From Gordionus sp. m RMFG-2023 (lineage: Eukaryota > Nematomorpha > Gordioida > Chordodea > Parachordodidae): DNA of 64,000 bases. Made by a program: the position numbers and the translations under genes. The notes beneath the pieces are model-generated. The model searched no databases. It was not told the origin of the DNA and saw nothing but the letters and a program-made list of their open reading frames with translations. Shown here piece by piece: positions 1 to 13,445 of this stretch; the first letter of the stretch is position 1, and each line of letters begins with the position of its first letter. Location of the stretch: NCBI RefSeq assembly GCF_954871325.1, contig NC_088776.1, forward strand, positions 32,102,508 to 32,166,507, in the 5' to 3' direction.

Positions 1-1195
1 GATAATAATATAATGTTTAAAATCGTAATATTTTTAGACTAAATATTTTTTGTTTCGCTTAATTTGCGATAACCAAATTTTTCAAATATTTGTTGGATAT
101 ATTATTTATACAATATTTAAGATTTGAAAGGAATTATATGATTAGTATACTATAACATTACAAACACATAACGAGTTAATTAATTTGCATTAACAATATA
201 TAATTAAAATATAATAAGCGGCCTATAAAATATATTATGATAACAATTGAAATAATGTTAGTTTACAATGAAAACTTGTTTTAAAAATATTTTTAACGAG
301 GTAATATTTATAGCTACTTAACAAGATTAACAAATTCTTTGTTATGAATGATCATAATAAAAAAACTTATTTTAGTAATTTAATTAATTATTAACATTTT
401 TATTGTATAATAATATTTTATTTTATAGTTATTATTAAATTTGAAAATAAAAAATACATAATAAAATGGCTGAATTAAAAAAAATTTATCACGAAATTCA
501 ATTATTATATGTTTGTTTATTACATTGCATATAAATTCGTTTGAGATTGTCCACTGATGAAAAAAATTAAATAAAAATTATAGGATTTAAAAAATAATTA
601 TAAAATTGATCCTATCATGGAAAAAAATTTATCCAAGATGAGTATTCAATTTTTATCAAGGGCCCATATAACACTGGAGGAAGGTGAGGGGGAGGGGGGG
701 GGGGGGGTAGAAAATTTTATGAGTTATGAAGCGTTTAAATATTTTGATTTATAAGGATCCTTAATTCAACAAAGTTATCTTGTGCTTCGTTAATATAGGA
801 GAAATAAATGGGGGGGGGGGGGGGGGGGGGTGGTAATAAATTTTTTAGAATTTAAAAAAAAACTTAACTACCATTATCATTTTCTTTTAAATGGTTACGG
901 TAAATTCTTACTATGACACTGCTGTTGATCCAATAGTAATATGTGCTCAATAGCATTTATATAATTCTTTAAATGCAATATGATACTTTTTCTATATATA
1001 GTTTAAAATCATGTCCTTCTTCTACATCTACATTTCATGATATAATGTTTAAATATGAAGGTTTAATAAAGACGAATTGAGGCCATTTATTCGAGCATAA
1101 AATAATTTGGGTCGGGTAGGGGGGGGGGGCTATTAAAACAAGAAACAATTATAATCATCATCATATAATCTTAAAAAGCCACAACAAAATAATCA
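1..1195. other. AT-rich sequence without a gene, with long G runs
   Basis: I see no coding or element signal. It carries several long G homopolymers (about 690-706, 810-830 and 1120-1130) in otherwise strongly AT-rich DNA. Similar G/C runs elsewhere in the window sit at the ends of mobile elements (18057-18070, 25305-25330), so these may be ends of decayed elements. Confidence 0.5.
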
Positions 1196-1199
1196 AATA

Positions 1200-2110
1200 T
1201 TTCATATTAATTTGCTTTAAAGAATTGCAATTCCTTTTCACAATCAAATTTTAAATTGGTACCAACAAAATATAGGAAGATTTTATGGCATTTTACAAAC
1301 CCTTGAGGATTTTTCGGAATTAAATTTTCATATAAGATTTTCCGATAAATTTTCACCTCTTTCACATAACTTTTAGCATCTATTAGTATCTACTGACTGA
1401 AGACACTTATTTAAAAAATCAACTGTTACTAATACTTCATAAATTACAACGGCCAATATAGTATAATTTATATTTATGCATCTATATAAAAGACCAGTGG
1501 CTTTCTAGAGTTTTATTAGAAAAGTAAAATAACACTTCAATAATAATCTTAAAATTCTAATAAATATGTGCTATATACTTCCAGATGATTAATCTCCCTC
1601 TGGTCTAACTAAGGGTATGACCTATATATTTGCACGATACGTTAAAACGCCAAAAAAATATATAATGCATTTGTTAAATTAAAAATATTAAAAATTACAG
1701 GAATATTGTAATACCAATTATTAACAAAAAGATGCAACTTGTGATTAAAACATTGTATATAAGGCATTTTTTATTAACTCCTCCATTTCGACCAGACATG
1801 ACATTTACGCCATCATAGGCTCGCTTATTATATTATGAATTAATCTTTTAATTATAAAGTTGTTTTAAAATACAATTTATAATGGTCTCAGCAGAAAGAC
1901 TTCATAAATCAATTATTCATATCTTCGATGTTTCCACATAATATATACAGAATAAAACTCAAACTTTCACAATCTACTGCATTTTTTGTCTCATCAGCCT
2001 TAAGTCAAAAAACAACATCTCATTTTTGTTATAATTTGGTTGAGATGGATTCCAACACCATTTCTGATATAATAGATACGAATTCATTTTGAATTTGAGT
2101 TAATGTTTTA
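1200..2110 (-). pseudogene. decayed hAT transposase (ZMYM-like group)
   Basis: No long frame survives. Reading the minus strand, the region near 1975-2000 gives ADETKN, which fits the ADETxD block carrying the first catalytic Asp of ZMYM-like hAT transposases. About 150 bases later (near 1770-1815) comes RAYDGVNVMSGRNGGV, the YDGAxxMSGxxxGVQ block of the same proteins. Order and spacing fit the family. A better preserved relative lies at 21094-22660. No ends or target duplications were found, so the limits are approximate. Confidence 0.55.
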
Positions 2111-3572
2111 TTGGGCATTTGTGGCGTTGATTTATATACTTTTAATTTGCATACTTATTGGTAAGTGTATAAAAATATTGCAATAAAAGTCCTGAAGAAT
2201 AAATTATATTTTCACTCACAGCATCTGAATCAATTCGAATATTGATTTCATGTAATATTTATTACGCTCAAATTGATGGTTCACCAAAATTGCCGATATT
2301 TCTGTATCCTCTATATTACGATTTTTACGAAATCATATTGAATTTAAAACTTGATGTTTATAACCATATTTTTATAAGAATTTTCTTGTATTTTCATTTA
2401 GATTTAATATTTAATGGTGAAAAAACCTAATAATTAATATCTTTTAAAAATTCAGAAGCCAGGCTAAAGAACTTTGGAGGGCAGGCCCCCCATGGATGTT
2501 TTTATTCAAGTTCTATTAAACCATAACAATTTTTGATTATTCATCTAAAACTTATCAATAATGTTAGAAATAAAGGGATATTCAAAATTCAAATTTTTGA
2601 ACATCAAATTTATATTTAAAAATACCTATAAGTTTTACTCCATTAGGAATTACAGAAGTAGCAACAATTTAGAGCAGGAATGCTATATTCAACTTGGCCA
2701 ACATAATAAACTAGAACAAGGTGCATTCATCTTACAGGAATAAAAAAGGCTGAAACATCCTAAACTTTCACATTTAGCTAGGAAAATTTTCTAAATACCT
2801 TCAACAAGTATAGCTAGAAAATGAATCTTTTTAATAGGTTAATATAAATGACAAAAGAACATTTGTATACAGCACAGGGTTACTAGGTTAAAATTTTCAA
2901 ATTGCGGGAGACATTTGGTATTATGCGGGAGAAATATGAAAATTGCGGTAATGAAAATTGCGGTAAAAATATAAAAATTGCTAAAAAAAATTAATTTGCG
3001 GGCCTGGCCTTCTGCCGGGATTTTGTTGACTTAATTATCCGCCTATTATTTTTTATAATTAGTTTATACAAATGCAAAGTCGGTAACTATTTTTAAAAAT
3101 AAAATACGTCTTGATTTATTAGAATATATTAATTTATAAATAAAACCAACGATCTTTTTTAAATATAAAAAAATGTAAACAAGATAAAATTTTCTTTATT
3201 GGAATAGTTTTAATAAAATGGGAAGTATAAAAATAAAAATAAAAAAAAATTAAAAAAAACGATTTTAATTTTACAATTAAAAATATATTTTATGTGAATG
3301 TCCCGCAAAACGACCGCAATTGGAAATCTACCGTGTGTGTGTATAACATTATAGGGATAGGCGCTTAATTATCACGTATCACGTTTACATAATAAGGTAT
3401 TCCAAAAATAATAAATAATACAGATGTAACTACAGTTGCGGCAATTTTAATCACTTATCTTTTGTAGTTCAACATTCACAAAGATACTTATCATCACAAT
3501 GTTGATAGAAATCTTTTTCCCATAATATTTAACTACTCTAATATAAATGGAAACTATACTTGTAGAACAAAA

Positions 3573-4190
3573 ATGAGCAAGACTATCATCAATGTTTTAG
3601 GACCTAAATCCAGTAGGTCAATTCTTGATGATTTGAAAGATAGGCATACATATGCAATTCTAAAAGATGCATTTAATAAGGGAAATATTAAAATATTTCC
3701 CTTGATCCTCCACTATTTCAACAAAATTGAGGTCGTTTCAATAAAGCTATTAAATTTTTTCCCCTCAAATAGTGAAAAATCCATAGACATAGCTAATCAT
3801 ATAATGGTAAATATATCAGATTCGGGATTATAAATAAATTTGTCAGCTTTCTGATCTGATAATACCTCAGTGAATTTGGTAAAAACAGAGTGTATTTACA
3901 GAATTGAGTCAGCACAATGTTGGTCGCGATATGTTCCTAATACCAGCCATCGAAAGAATTTTAAAATTTTATCAATCTTTAAAAATATATTTCTTAAATA
4001 AAGATTATAATAGCTGTCCTATTTTGAAAACATTTTTCAATAATGAATGGCAGAGGTATATTTAGGAAATATTTTACATGTAGGAAATATACAACATGCT
4101 GTTAATGTGTAGTTGCAATCAGAAGAATCTTAACAAAGATTTACAAAATTATGCTGCAGATGTGTTCATCTTTACAGTTAAAAATTGACA
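3573..4190 (+). pseudogene. hAT-like transposase fragment, left arm
   Basis: The first 86 codons are open (start MSKTIINVLGPKSSRSILDD) and match, base for base in long stretches, the reverse complement of 5640-5400. Farther on, similarity continues without an open frame (about 3930-4190 against 5100-4795), and roughly 0.25 kb present in the right arm is missing between. This is a transposase middle segment of the hAT-like group with an AExxLGxxxHVGN block. A third copy lies at 40304-41400. Confidence 0.6.
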
Positions 4191-4749
4191 GTGCCATTGC
4201 TAAAACTTAATTATATTTTATTTGAGATTTAAATAATAGAATTAAATGTTTACCGACGTTATTGAGATATTTATAAAATTCATGGCATGACATATTATAT
4301 ATTTGTTTAACCATTAGCTCGGCCTCTAATGTTGTTAAAGCAATCCGATTTCTCTCATTTTTCCAGGCAATCCTCATCAGGCTAAAAATGCGCTGATGAG
4401 GCATTAGAATGAGGTAAGGAAAAGACATACTCGCATTTTTTTTCCAAGCATGGGGATTTATCGTTATTACGAAAAAATTCTACCTATTTCTCCTCTGCTT
4501 TTAGACCATCTAACTTTATGTATTTTGGCAAATCATAAAAAATAAAGAGAATTACAATCTCTTCAAACAAGGCGCATCAATGTCTTTCAGTATTTTTAAT
4601 TTATTTATTTTATTATAAAAACCATAATTTGATGGTTTCTGTTCCAAGGTCATAATATTTATACATTTGTAAATAGAATTGTTAAAATCAAATTTTGATT
4701 GTAAATATTCTAAATTTGTCTAATAAAAATATCTGCTTCATTTAAAAAT

Positions 4750-5640
4750 GTATTAATTAGAGTATTATTTGAACATTTAATATAATATTTTTAGCAATAG
4801 CGCCATAAAATTTATTATCAATTTTTAACTGTAGAGATGAACAGAGCTGTAACATGATTTTGTGAATCTTTTTTAATGAAGAATATTCTGATTGTAACTG
4901 AATATTAACTGCATGAAGTAGATTTCCTACATGTGAAATGAATCCCAAATATGCTTCTGCTATTTCATACTCGAAAAAATTTTTCAAAATTTTAGGACAG
5001 CTTTTAAAATCTTTATTTAAAAAGTATTTTTTTAAGGGTTTGTAAAATTTTTTCTATCGATGGCAGGGCATGTATTAATGACAACCACTTGATAGGTATA
5101 TATCGCAACAACTCACACCATTCCAAGTCAGACAACTTCACCAACTCTTTTAATTCATTAACTCTTTCAGTTGATGAACTAAATTCTTTAAAACATTTCA
5201 TCACAATTATTTCGATATCCACAGATAGTACATTCATTGCCTTCTTGCAAGAATTATGTTGTATATGGCATATGCTGGCAATTAGTATTAATTCATTATT
5301 GTGCTGCCTCAATTCAGTAACTTTGGTTTTTGCCAAAATTCACAGAGGCATTATCAGCGCAGAAAGCTGACATGCAAATCATTGATAACCCTGAATCAGC
5401 TACATCGTTGGATTTTTCACTATCCGAGGAAAAAATTTTAACAGTTTTATTGAAATATTCTTATTCTTGTTGAAATAGCGAAGGATCGAGGGAAATGTTT
5501 TAATATTTCTCTTATTAGATGCATCTTTTAGAATTGCATATGGATGCCCATCTTTCAAATCATCTAGAATTGACCTCTAGGATTCAGGTACTAAAACACT
5601 TGTGATAGCCTTGCTCGTTTTTGTTCTGCCACAAGTAAGG
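4750..5640 (-). pseudogene. hAT-like transposase fragment, right arm
   Basis: Two adjoining minus-strand frames (5013-5336, 107 codons; 4757-4987, 76 codons) give LELVKLSDLEWCELLRYIPIKWLSL-type sequence followed by FEYEIAEAYLGFISHVGNLL. This matches the hAT-like transposase segment before the C-terminal dimerisation domain, where a W-S/T-R/K-W-L block is typical. A change of frame lies near 5000. It pairs with the left arm as an inverted duplication. The hATC dimerisation motif is not present. Confidence 0.6.
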
Positions 5641-6173
5641 TGTGCATTTATATTGGAGTCGTTAAATATCATGAGAAAAAGATTCAACCCACAATGTGAT
5701 AATATAGCTCTGTGAATGTTAAACTACATGATAGATGTATACGATTTCCGAAAATGCAGTTGCATCTGTATTATTTATTGATTTTGAGAATATTTTTGTA
5801 TTGCAATCGATGTTGATATACTCCCCTGTACCGACTTATATTAATGAAATGATTTTGATTTATTATTGGACAAAAATAAAACAGGATAGAAAGAAATTTA
5901 CAAACTAGACATGTTTTTCGAATAAATATTTAAAATTTATTTTAAAAATATAAAAATAATCAATTAATGTCTCTCAAAATCATTATTTATATATTAAAAA
6001 CGTTAAAATACTTTTTACAAAAATTGCGGGAGATATTAAAAAATTGCGATAGATTTTTGCGGGAGATTTCCAATTGCGGTAGTTTTGCCGGAGAGAGATG
6101 TCTGCGTGTAAACTAAAAAATTGCGGGAGTCTCCCACTGATGGGGGGGGAGACATGGCAACCCTGATACGGCA

Positions 6174-7425
6174 CCAATTTCGACGAAATCATATGACAAT
6201 TATAATTTAACTAAATTTGATTTCTAATTTATATATCCCTCAACGGAGATTATATTACTGATGTATTTAGCTCAATTTATATTAATTGTATTCTTCTTCT
6301 ACAATCATTTGTATTGTAAGTCTTCGATGTAACTATTGTGAATAAATGGTTGGAAGGTATATCAGAAATAGTTAGCACATTTACATCATTCTACCGATAC
6401 GTTGATAATAGCATAATCATAGTTTAAAAGGTACGAATGGATCTACAAAGGTAAATCCCAGTTTAATAACTTGTCATTCTTCCATGGAATCTTAAATAAA
6501 CATTCAGAACGTTTACCATCTGCGCTATAAAGTGCAGTTAGCTCAAGGGAGGAAGGAATTTCAGCAGATCTCACTCAAGGCACTATATATAATGTATTAC
6601 ATATTTGACTTAGAAATCGATTTCTACAACGTATGCAATGCAGGGAGTGGTGTTTGACTCAACCGGAGTCCAACAGAGTGAACTAGAGTATAACATAACC
6701 ATATCGCAATAAAGTCTGAGTCCAATAGCATTATGTAGCTCATAAGCAATAAATCAAGATTACTTTTGAAACTTTTTAATGATGGGAATATCCAAATGGG
6801 AATATATGTAATTTTTATTTTAAGATTGGTTATTAAACTTTTTAGTAAATAGAATATCAAGAATGACCGTATTACTTAACTTATACTTTGTGTGTTTTGA
6901 AATTTAAAATAGCTCTTATTATATATAAATTTACTTTAATACAAATATATCGACAAAATATTATTGTTGTGACCTGAGTAAAAAGGCATTTTTTAATTAA
7001 TATTTTTTCATTAATCTATTTTTGAAAAACGATGAATACATAAATTTATATAGGGATTGGTACACAGAAAATTAAAAATTCTATTACTAATGATGGAACT
7101 AAGTATCTCAAATAAATTTTATGAAAATACAATATCACTTGGTTGGAATTATAAATTAAATTAATTAGTAAAATTTTTTAAATATGCAGAGACGCCGGAC
7201 CCACTGTCAATTTATTAATTAGCTTGGTGAAGGGGATTTAAAAGATAACCTTTATATTATTGTTTTATTTTTAAAAATTCTATTTTAAAAATTATTCTTG
7301 TCCTGGTTGAAGTAATGTAGAAATTACATGTATAATTGCATTACAATACATAGATACTTTTGATATAATAAAAATAGTGAATAAATGATATTACATTGTT
7401 TATTATTATGGTATAACAGTTGATA
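6174..7425. other. no recognisable feature
   Basis: AT-rich sequence with short chance frames only. I see no transposase motif, RNA gene or obvious repeat. Confidence 0.5.
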
Positions 7426-7426
7426 A

Positions 7427-7444
7427 CCCGTCAAAAATGACGGG
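7427..7444. repeat. perfect hairpin, candidate Helitron 3' end
   Basis: CCCGTCA and TGACGGG pair over 7 bp around a four-A loop, in AT-rich surroundings. The position downstream of the helicase gene fits a Helitron terminal hairpin. The next bases on the Helitron strand are TTATCAACTG, which is not the usual CTRR end. Confidence 0.4.
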
Positions 7445-7984
7445 GATGAGAATTTTATTCGTTCTTTTACGATAATTCTTTTTACCCCTCCCCCTCCTCC
7501 TTCAGGCCAATTCCAACCCATTAAGACTAAGAGAGAGGAATTGTCTTTTTTATTCAATGATTGATGAATAATATATTTTACCTTTATTTGATGATGGATG
7601 AATCAGACATTTTCCTTTTTAAGAGATGTGATTTCGAAATTTATATTTTAAATTACAAAAATGAAACAATATCTCTTATTAGCACCCTAAATACTAACAT
7701 TATTTACCAGAGCTCCTGTTAGTCAGAATTACTGTTCACTCACCACCGCGTGAAGGTAGGAGATGGATTTTAGGGGAGCAAAGAAATGAAAAAAAGAATG
7801 AAAATAAGAAGGAAGAAATAGAAAAAAAGAGACAAAGATATGAATTATAAGAAAATATATAAATATTTATACTTCAAGAGTTGATGATTATCGGGTTAGA
7901 ACACATATGCATTTGTAGCCATATAAAAAATATAATATAATAAATTTTATAATATAGAAAATTTTACCTAAAAAAGGAGATTTC

Positions 7985-9300
7985 AATCTCTTTTCTTTGC
8001 TCAAGGTGGTTTCGTTTTTGAAGATGATGTTGTGATTTCCTTGCTCGTAGTTTGTCGTAAATAACCTGAAATAAAACGTGTAAATTGAAATTAAATAGAA
8101 TATACTGTTGTTGGTGAGGAAGATGGTTTAGCGATGGTGAAGAAGTTCTTTTTTCTTTGCTCAAGGTGGTTTCGTTTTTGAAGATGGTGTTGTGATTTCC
8201 TTGTTCGTAGTTTGCATAACCTGAAATAAAACGTGTAAATTGAAATTATAAAATAGAATATACTGTTGTTGGTGAGGAAAATGGTTTAGCGATTGTGAAG
8301 AAGTTCTCTTTTCTTTGCTCAAGGTGGTTTCGTTTTTGAAGATGATGTTGTGATTTCCTTGCTCGTAGTTTGCCGTAAATAACCTCAAATAAAACAATTG
8401 AAATTAAATAGAATATACTGTTGTTGGTGAGGAAGATGATATAGCGATGGTGAAGAAGTTCTGTTTTCTTTGCTCAAGTTGGTTTCGTTTTTGAAGATGA
8501 TGTTGTAATTTCCTTGCTCGTAGTTTGCCGTAAATAACCTGAAAAAAAACCTGTAAATTGAAATTATAAAATAGAATTTACTGTTGTTGGTAGCGATGGT
8601 GAAGAAGTTCTCTTTTCTTTGCTCAAGGTGGTTTCGTTTTTGAAGATGATGTTGTGATTTCCTTGTTCGTAGTTTGCCGTAAATAACCTGAAATAAAACG
8701 TGTAAATTGAAATTATAAAATAGAATATACTGTTGTTGGTGAGGAAGATGGTTTAGCGATGGTGAAGAAGTTCTTTTTTCTTTGCTCAAGGTGGTTTCGT
8801 TTTTGAAGATGATGTTGTGATTTCCTTGTTCGTAGTTTGCCGTAAATAACCTGAAATAAGACGTGTAAATTGAAATTAAATAGAATACTGTTGTTGGTGA
8901 GGAAGATGGTTTAGCGATGGTGAAGAAGTTCTTTTTTCTTTGCTCAAGGTGGTTTCGTTTTTGAAGATGATGTTGTGATTTCCTTGTTCGTAGTTTGCCG
9001 TAAATAACCTGAAATAAAACGTGTAAATTAAAATTATAAAATAGAATATACTGTTGTTGGTGAGGAAGATGGTTTAGCGATGGTGAAGAAGTTCTCTTTT
9101 TTTTGCTCAATGTAGTTTTGTTTTTGAAGATGATGTTGTGATTTTCTTGCTCGTAGTTTGCTGTAAATAACCTGAAATAAAACGTGTAAATTGAAATTAT
9201 AAAATAGAATATACTGTTTTTGGTGAGGAAGATGGTTTAGCGATGGTGAAGAAGTTCTCTTTTCTTTGCTCAAGGTGGTTTAGTTTTTGAAGATGATGTA
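7985..9300. repeat. tandem array, about 8 units of 149-163 bp
   Basis: The landmark TCAAGGTGG (one unit TCAAGTTGG) recurs at 8001, 8161, 8319, 8474, 8623, 8786, 8944, 9107 and 9270. Units differ by small indels and substitutions. Each contains GATGTTGTGATTTCC, GTAAATAACCTGAAATAAAA and GATGGTTTAGCGATGG. The open frames across it on the minus strand are repeats of this unit, not a gene. It lies between the helicase end and the candidate 3' hairpin, where Helitrons often carry minisatellites. Confidence 0.9.
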
Positions 9301-9358
9301 AAGTTGGTGATTTGATGGTGAATAACAAAGTAGGTGACTTTTTTAAATTTCTTACAAA

Positions 9359-12300
9359 TTATGAATTTAAGATTTCATTATATACGATATTTTGTGTGAA
9401 TGTTTTATCATTTTTTAAAATTTTTCCTTGTAATTCTGATGGCAAAATCATAATTTTCATATTATTTTGAGATTTACATCTAGTAAGAGCCACATATAGT
9501 TGTCCATGGGCAAAAACGGGCTCAGAGAGGAATAAGCCTACATGATCAAAAGTTTGTCCTTGACTTTTATTTATTGTAATCACAAAAGCGGGAATTATAG
9601 GAAACTGTCGTCTTTTTAAAGTAAATGGTAACTGAGAGTCACTTGGAGCTAGATCTATTCTGGGAGAAAAACTCGATAACCCTTATTAGTGCCTGTCAAT
9701 ACCTCAGCGTCGATAAAATTAATATGTAAATGTCGTATGATTAAACGGGTACCATTACAAAGTCCTTTCTTTGGGCTCAAGTTGCGTAATAGCATAACAA
9801 TTGTACCAACCTTAAGTGTTATGTGAGGTGGCATACCGGATGGAGTTTGTGAATGCAAAAATTCTAGTGGAAAATTCATTATATCATCCTTAGTATCGCT
9901 TTCAATGGAATCTGCACTATAATAATGTTTGATAGGGCCTGAAATTATATTAATGATATCGTTGTTGAGGGTAAGTGCAATTTTATTTTTGGTGGTTAAT
10001 ATTATTTTAGTAGAAAGACTATCTATATCAGCAATTTCTATAGAATTACCATACACACATTTTATTAATGAATCATTTTCCAAATAAGGTGGGATTTCAA
10101 CACTATTTGTAGGAAGATCAGAATTGCTGCGTGATAGCCCATCTCCAATTTTAAGTAACCAAGCATTGTAATCAACTTGATCTGATGAAATACGCATATT
10201 ATCAATCAAATGTATTATTTTAAAATGACTCCATAAATATGAACTTTTTATACAGGACTCTATAATATCGACTTTGGAGCCTTTAGGCACTACTGGTAAA
10301 GTCTGTCTAAAATCACCACCTAATAAAATTACTTTTCCGCCAAATGGGTGGGAATTTTTCATAATGTCTTTAAGTAATCGGTCAATGCATCGCAAAGCGT
10401 GTTTAGTCATCATTGTGGCCTCATCAATAATAATCAATTTGCTATTTTTAATATCTAGAGCTAGCGAACTATGTAAATTCATATGGGATGTAGAAGTTTC
10501 AAAGATAGGCACAGGTAATTTAAATCCGCTATGGATGGTTCTTCCCCCTTTAAAAGAATAGAGGATATGCCGGTGGTTGCAAAAGGCAATACAATTTGAT
10601 TTTTTGCTCTTATATAACACATTAAGGTATTGTAAAGATACGTTTTACCTGAACCTCCAGGGCCATCCACGAAGAAATATCTTTCTGGAATATTTTCTAA
10701 TTCAATCGCTTGTATAATTAAATCAAAAGCATATTTTTGTAATCGGTTTAATTTAGATATACGCTCGATTGAATCGGCAGCTTCAACATGGGCATCATAA
10801 TGTTGTTTTGGGGGGATTTTTGTAGGTGAAGGAAGATCAAAACTTTGACAGCATAAACCATGATCAAGAAAAACGTTTTCAATGTCCATTAAAGCCATAT
10901 TTATTGCAATTACTTCTGAATATTGACGCAAATAATCTTCAATCATCATAAATCTGAACCTATTCCATAGATATGCAGGATTTTCAGGCTGACAAAAAAT
11001 GCAGATAAAGGCAAAAGTACTCCGAAGTTGTGACGGCATTTGATATACTGATCCCTCTTCTAAGCATGATTCCCACTCTTTATCATCTGATAACAAATTT
11101 CTTTTAATAGCTGCCTCTTTAAAAGTACTCATTAAAATTCCATTAATAGTTTTTAAATAATCAAAACTTGTAGCCCCGCAAACATGAAGTAATAATAATC
11201 GAAGGAAGAATTGTTCACCAGAATTAGGATGAACGGAATACATTCTCGAAATTACATTTAATTGTTTTTTTCTTAGTTTCCAATGGTAATTTGTAAATAC
11301 ATAATGATAAGGTATTTCCCCATAAAGATATTGTCTAGCATTTAGATCTGTCTTATTTAACTCAAACCATGCCGTTAAAGTAGTATGTTTATTTTCTGAT
11401 CTCAATAAAGCATCTCTTTCATGTCCAGCAGTGAAATATACTGGCTGTTGTAAAGGTAAATGAATTCCTAAGCGAATAACAGCGTGCGAGCGGTCATGCA
11501 TATTATTTTCTAATAATCTCCACATTGATTCACATGCACTCACATATCGCGCATTTAAATGTGATTTAATTTCGTCATTAATATTTATATTTGAAGCAAC
11601 ATTAATGTCAACATTAGTACAGTCATAGCCCTTATAAATATACTTTAAGATATATTTTACCGATTTAATAGATATACAAATTTCCACGTTAATATGAGCA
11701 TTGAATTTTAACATTAGATATCGATTATATGGAATAACATAACGATTATCCGTAGGTTTACCGGAAAGAATTGTAATACCATTATCTCGCCTTTTATAAT
11801 ATGGATACCCATCAATATTTGGTCTTGTTTCCATTAGAAAATCCTTCGGAAATTTTTTGGTACATATGCCATTTTCCATGCAAGGCGATTTGGGGTTAAA
11901 TATCCCGCAAGGACCATGTATCATAAAATGGGTAACAATCTGAAAAAGTTTAGGATCGAGAATTTTATCTGGAATTTCGGCACAAACAAATTTATCTATA
12001 GTTTGAGATGTTTCAATTTTGCTATCATCGTTTAAAATAATAAGTATATGGGCATGAGGCAAACCTCTTTTTTGGAACTCGATTGTATATATAAAAGCCA
12101 TAGATTTACCAAATAAATTTTTTTTATTTATATCGAACAATAATTCATTTAATTTCAATTTAAAAACACGGGCTATTAAATCTGGTCTATCTGTAGAACT
12201 TTGCCCGGGAAATAGATTTTCCTTAATTTCACGCCATTTAGGATTGCATGTAAAAGTAATAAACAAATCAGGTTTGCCAAATTTGAGCACAATGGCCATT

Positions 12301-13445
12301 GCATCGTGATAGCGTTCTCGCATATTTCTTTGAGAACCTTGAAAAGATGATGGTAATATTACTGCTTTGCCGGGAATTATATTGTTTGACTTTGTTTCCA
12401 AGTAGTCCATTAATCCAGAATATTCATCTACTCGTAATTTTGACTGATTTTGTCTAATAAAATTTAAATTATTCGCCTCGACCTGTAAATAGGAATCAAC
12501 AATATATTGTTGTGATAATTTCCCAGCAAAAAGGATTGGGTTGAATTCATTTTCACGAATTGCTAATCTAAATATTTTAAACTGTAGTAGTGAGATATTT
12601 GCCCTTGTACGCCCTGTATTTTCACCCTTTAAATCTGGTTTCCAACCAGGGTCACTAAAAGGAAATAATAGAGGATATACCATTGGATCAAGATTAGGGC
12701 TTAATATATTTATATTTATCAGATCACTACCATCAACTCGAGGATAGACCTTGATAAATGGGGGTTCACCATCATCATTTGTAAAAATCATAGCTACTTC
12801 ATCTATATTAGGAATGTTATATCTTCGCTTGTCACTTGAGCGATCTGCACGAAAATTCATATTGATTTTTTGAACAGGAAGATTTTCTTGAATAGCCCTA
12901 TTTTTTTCTTCTTTCTCAATTTCTCCCAAGGTTTTAAAACTAATAGAAAATGGGTTATTCTGTCTTATTAAAATATCTGATCTTTTTAAGAGATCCTCAT
13001 TGCAACCAGAATTTTCTTTCATGTGTAACCTGCCATTAACAGCCTGGGTGGTCTCAAGGACATATAGTTGTGCAAATTTAGGAGGCATCCCAGTGGAAGG
13101 ATATAAATGAGATGTTCGGTGATAAATTTGCCCATGAACTCTAAAACAATATGGGCCTGGGTTTAAACTATTAGAAATCTGTGCTCCCATGGATGCGAAC
13201 GCAAGTGAACTATTATAAGATCTTATATATTTCATAAAGTTTGAATGAAATTCATTGTTAGGATTAGATAAAAGGTCTTGTAAAAAAGGAATATATCGGA
13301 TTGATGGTATCTTAACTTTACCCTTATGACAGCAATTCTTAAATTAGCCATCTGTGGGTTTTTCCAATAAAAAATTTAGAGAATCGCAATAATCGCACTT
13401 AGTGTTGAGTAATCCACAATAATGTTCTTGTACTAATGATTGTTG
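9359..13445 (-). pseudogene. Helitron RepHel protein (HUH Rep plus Pif1-like helicase), interrupted
   Basis: This encodes the Helitron replicase. An upstream Cys-rich zinc-finger segment near 13445-13340 (HYCG, CDYC, CCHKGKV) leads into a 918-codon frame (10479-13235). The Rep domain has the HUH motif GLPHAHIL near 12050-12070 and the two-tyrosine motif KYILKYIYKG near 11640-11665. The helicase has Walker A GPGGSGKT near 10645-10670, Walker B IIIDEATMM near 10410-10440, and a C-terminal INKSQGQTFDHVG block (9359-9583). Three breaks are visible: a stop near 13345 between zinc finger and Rep, a frame change near 10550, and another near 9660. Motifs are otherwise intact, so inactivation is recent. 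Confidence 0.93.

Larger units (their letters stand above)
2875..6165. mobile_element. hAT element with 8 bp target duplication and inverted transposase arms
   Basis: The element starts CAGGGTTACTAGG and ends GGCAACCCTG, giving the CAGGGTT terminal inverted repeat usual for hAT elements. It is flanked by ATACAGCA (2867-2874) and ATACGGCA (6166-6173), an 8 bp target duplication with one difference. Both subterminal regions are rich in GCGGGAGA/TTGCGG motifs, likely transposase-binding repeats. Inside, two diverged copies of the same transposase segment face each other, so at least one arose by a rearrangement or by insertion of a related element. It is not autonomous. Confidence 0.85.

Noticed and set aside
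2242-2430. 62-codon open frame
   Set aside because: Phe/Tyr/Ile-rich chance frame in AT-rich DNA with no motif.
7427-7444. Definite Helitron terminus
   Set aside because: Hairpin is convincing but no CTRR follows within the usual distance; kept only as a candidate.
8385-9110. 241-codon minus-strand open frame with repeated HLPHQQQYILF
   Set aside because: It is the translation of the 159 bp tandem array, whose unit length happens to keep frames open; no family similarity and neighbouring units shift frame.
7985-9300. CRISPR array
   Set aside because: The whole 159 bp unit is repeated without unique spacers, in a eukaryotic transposon.
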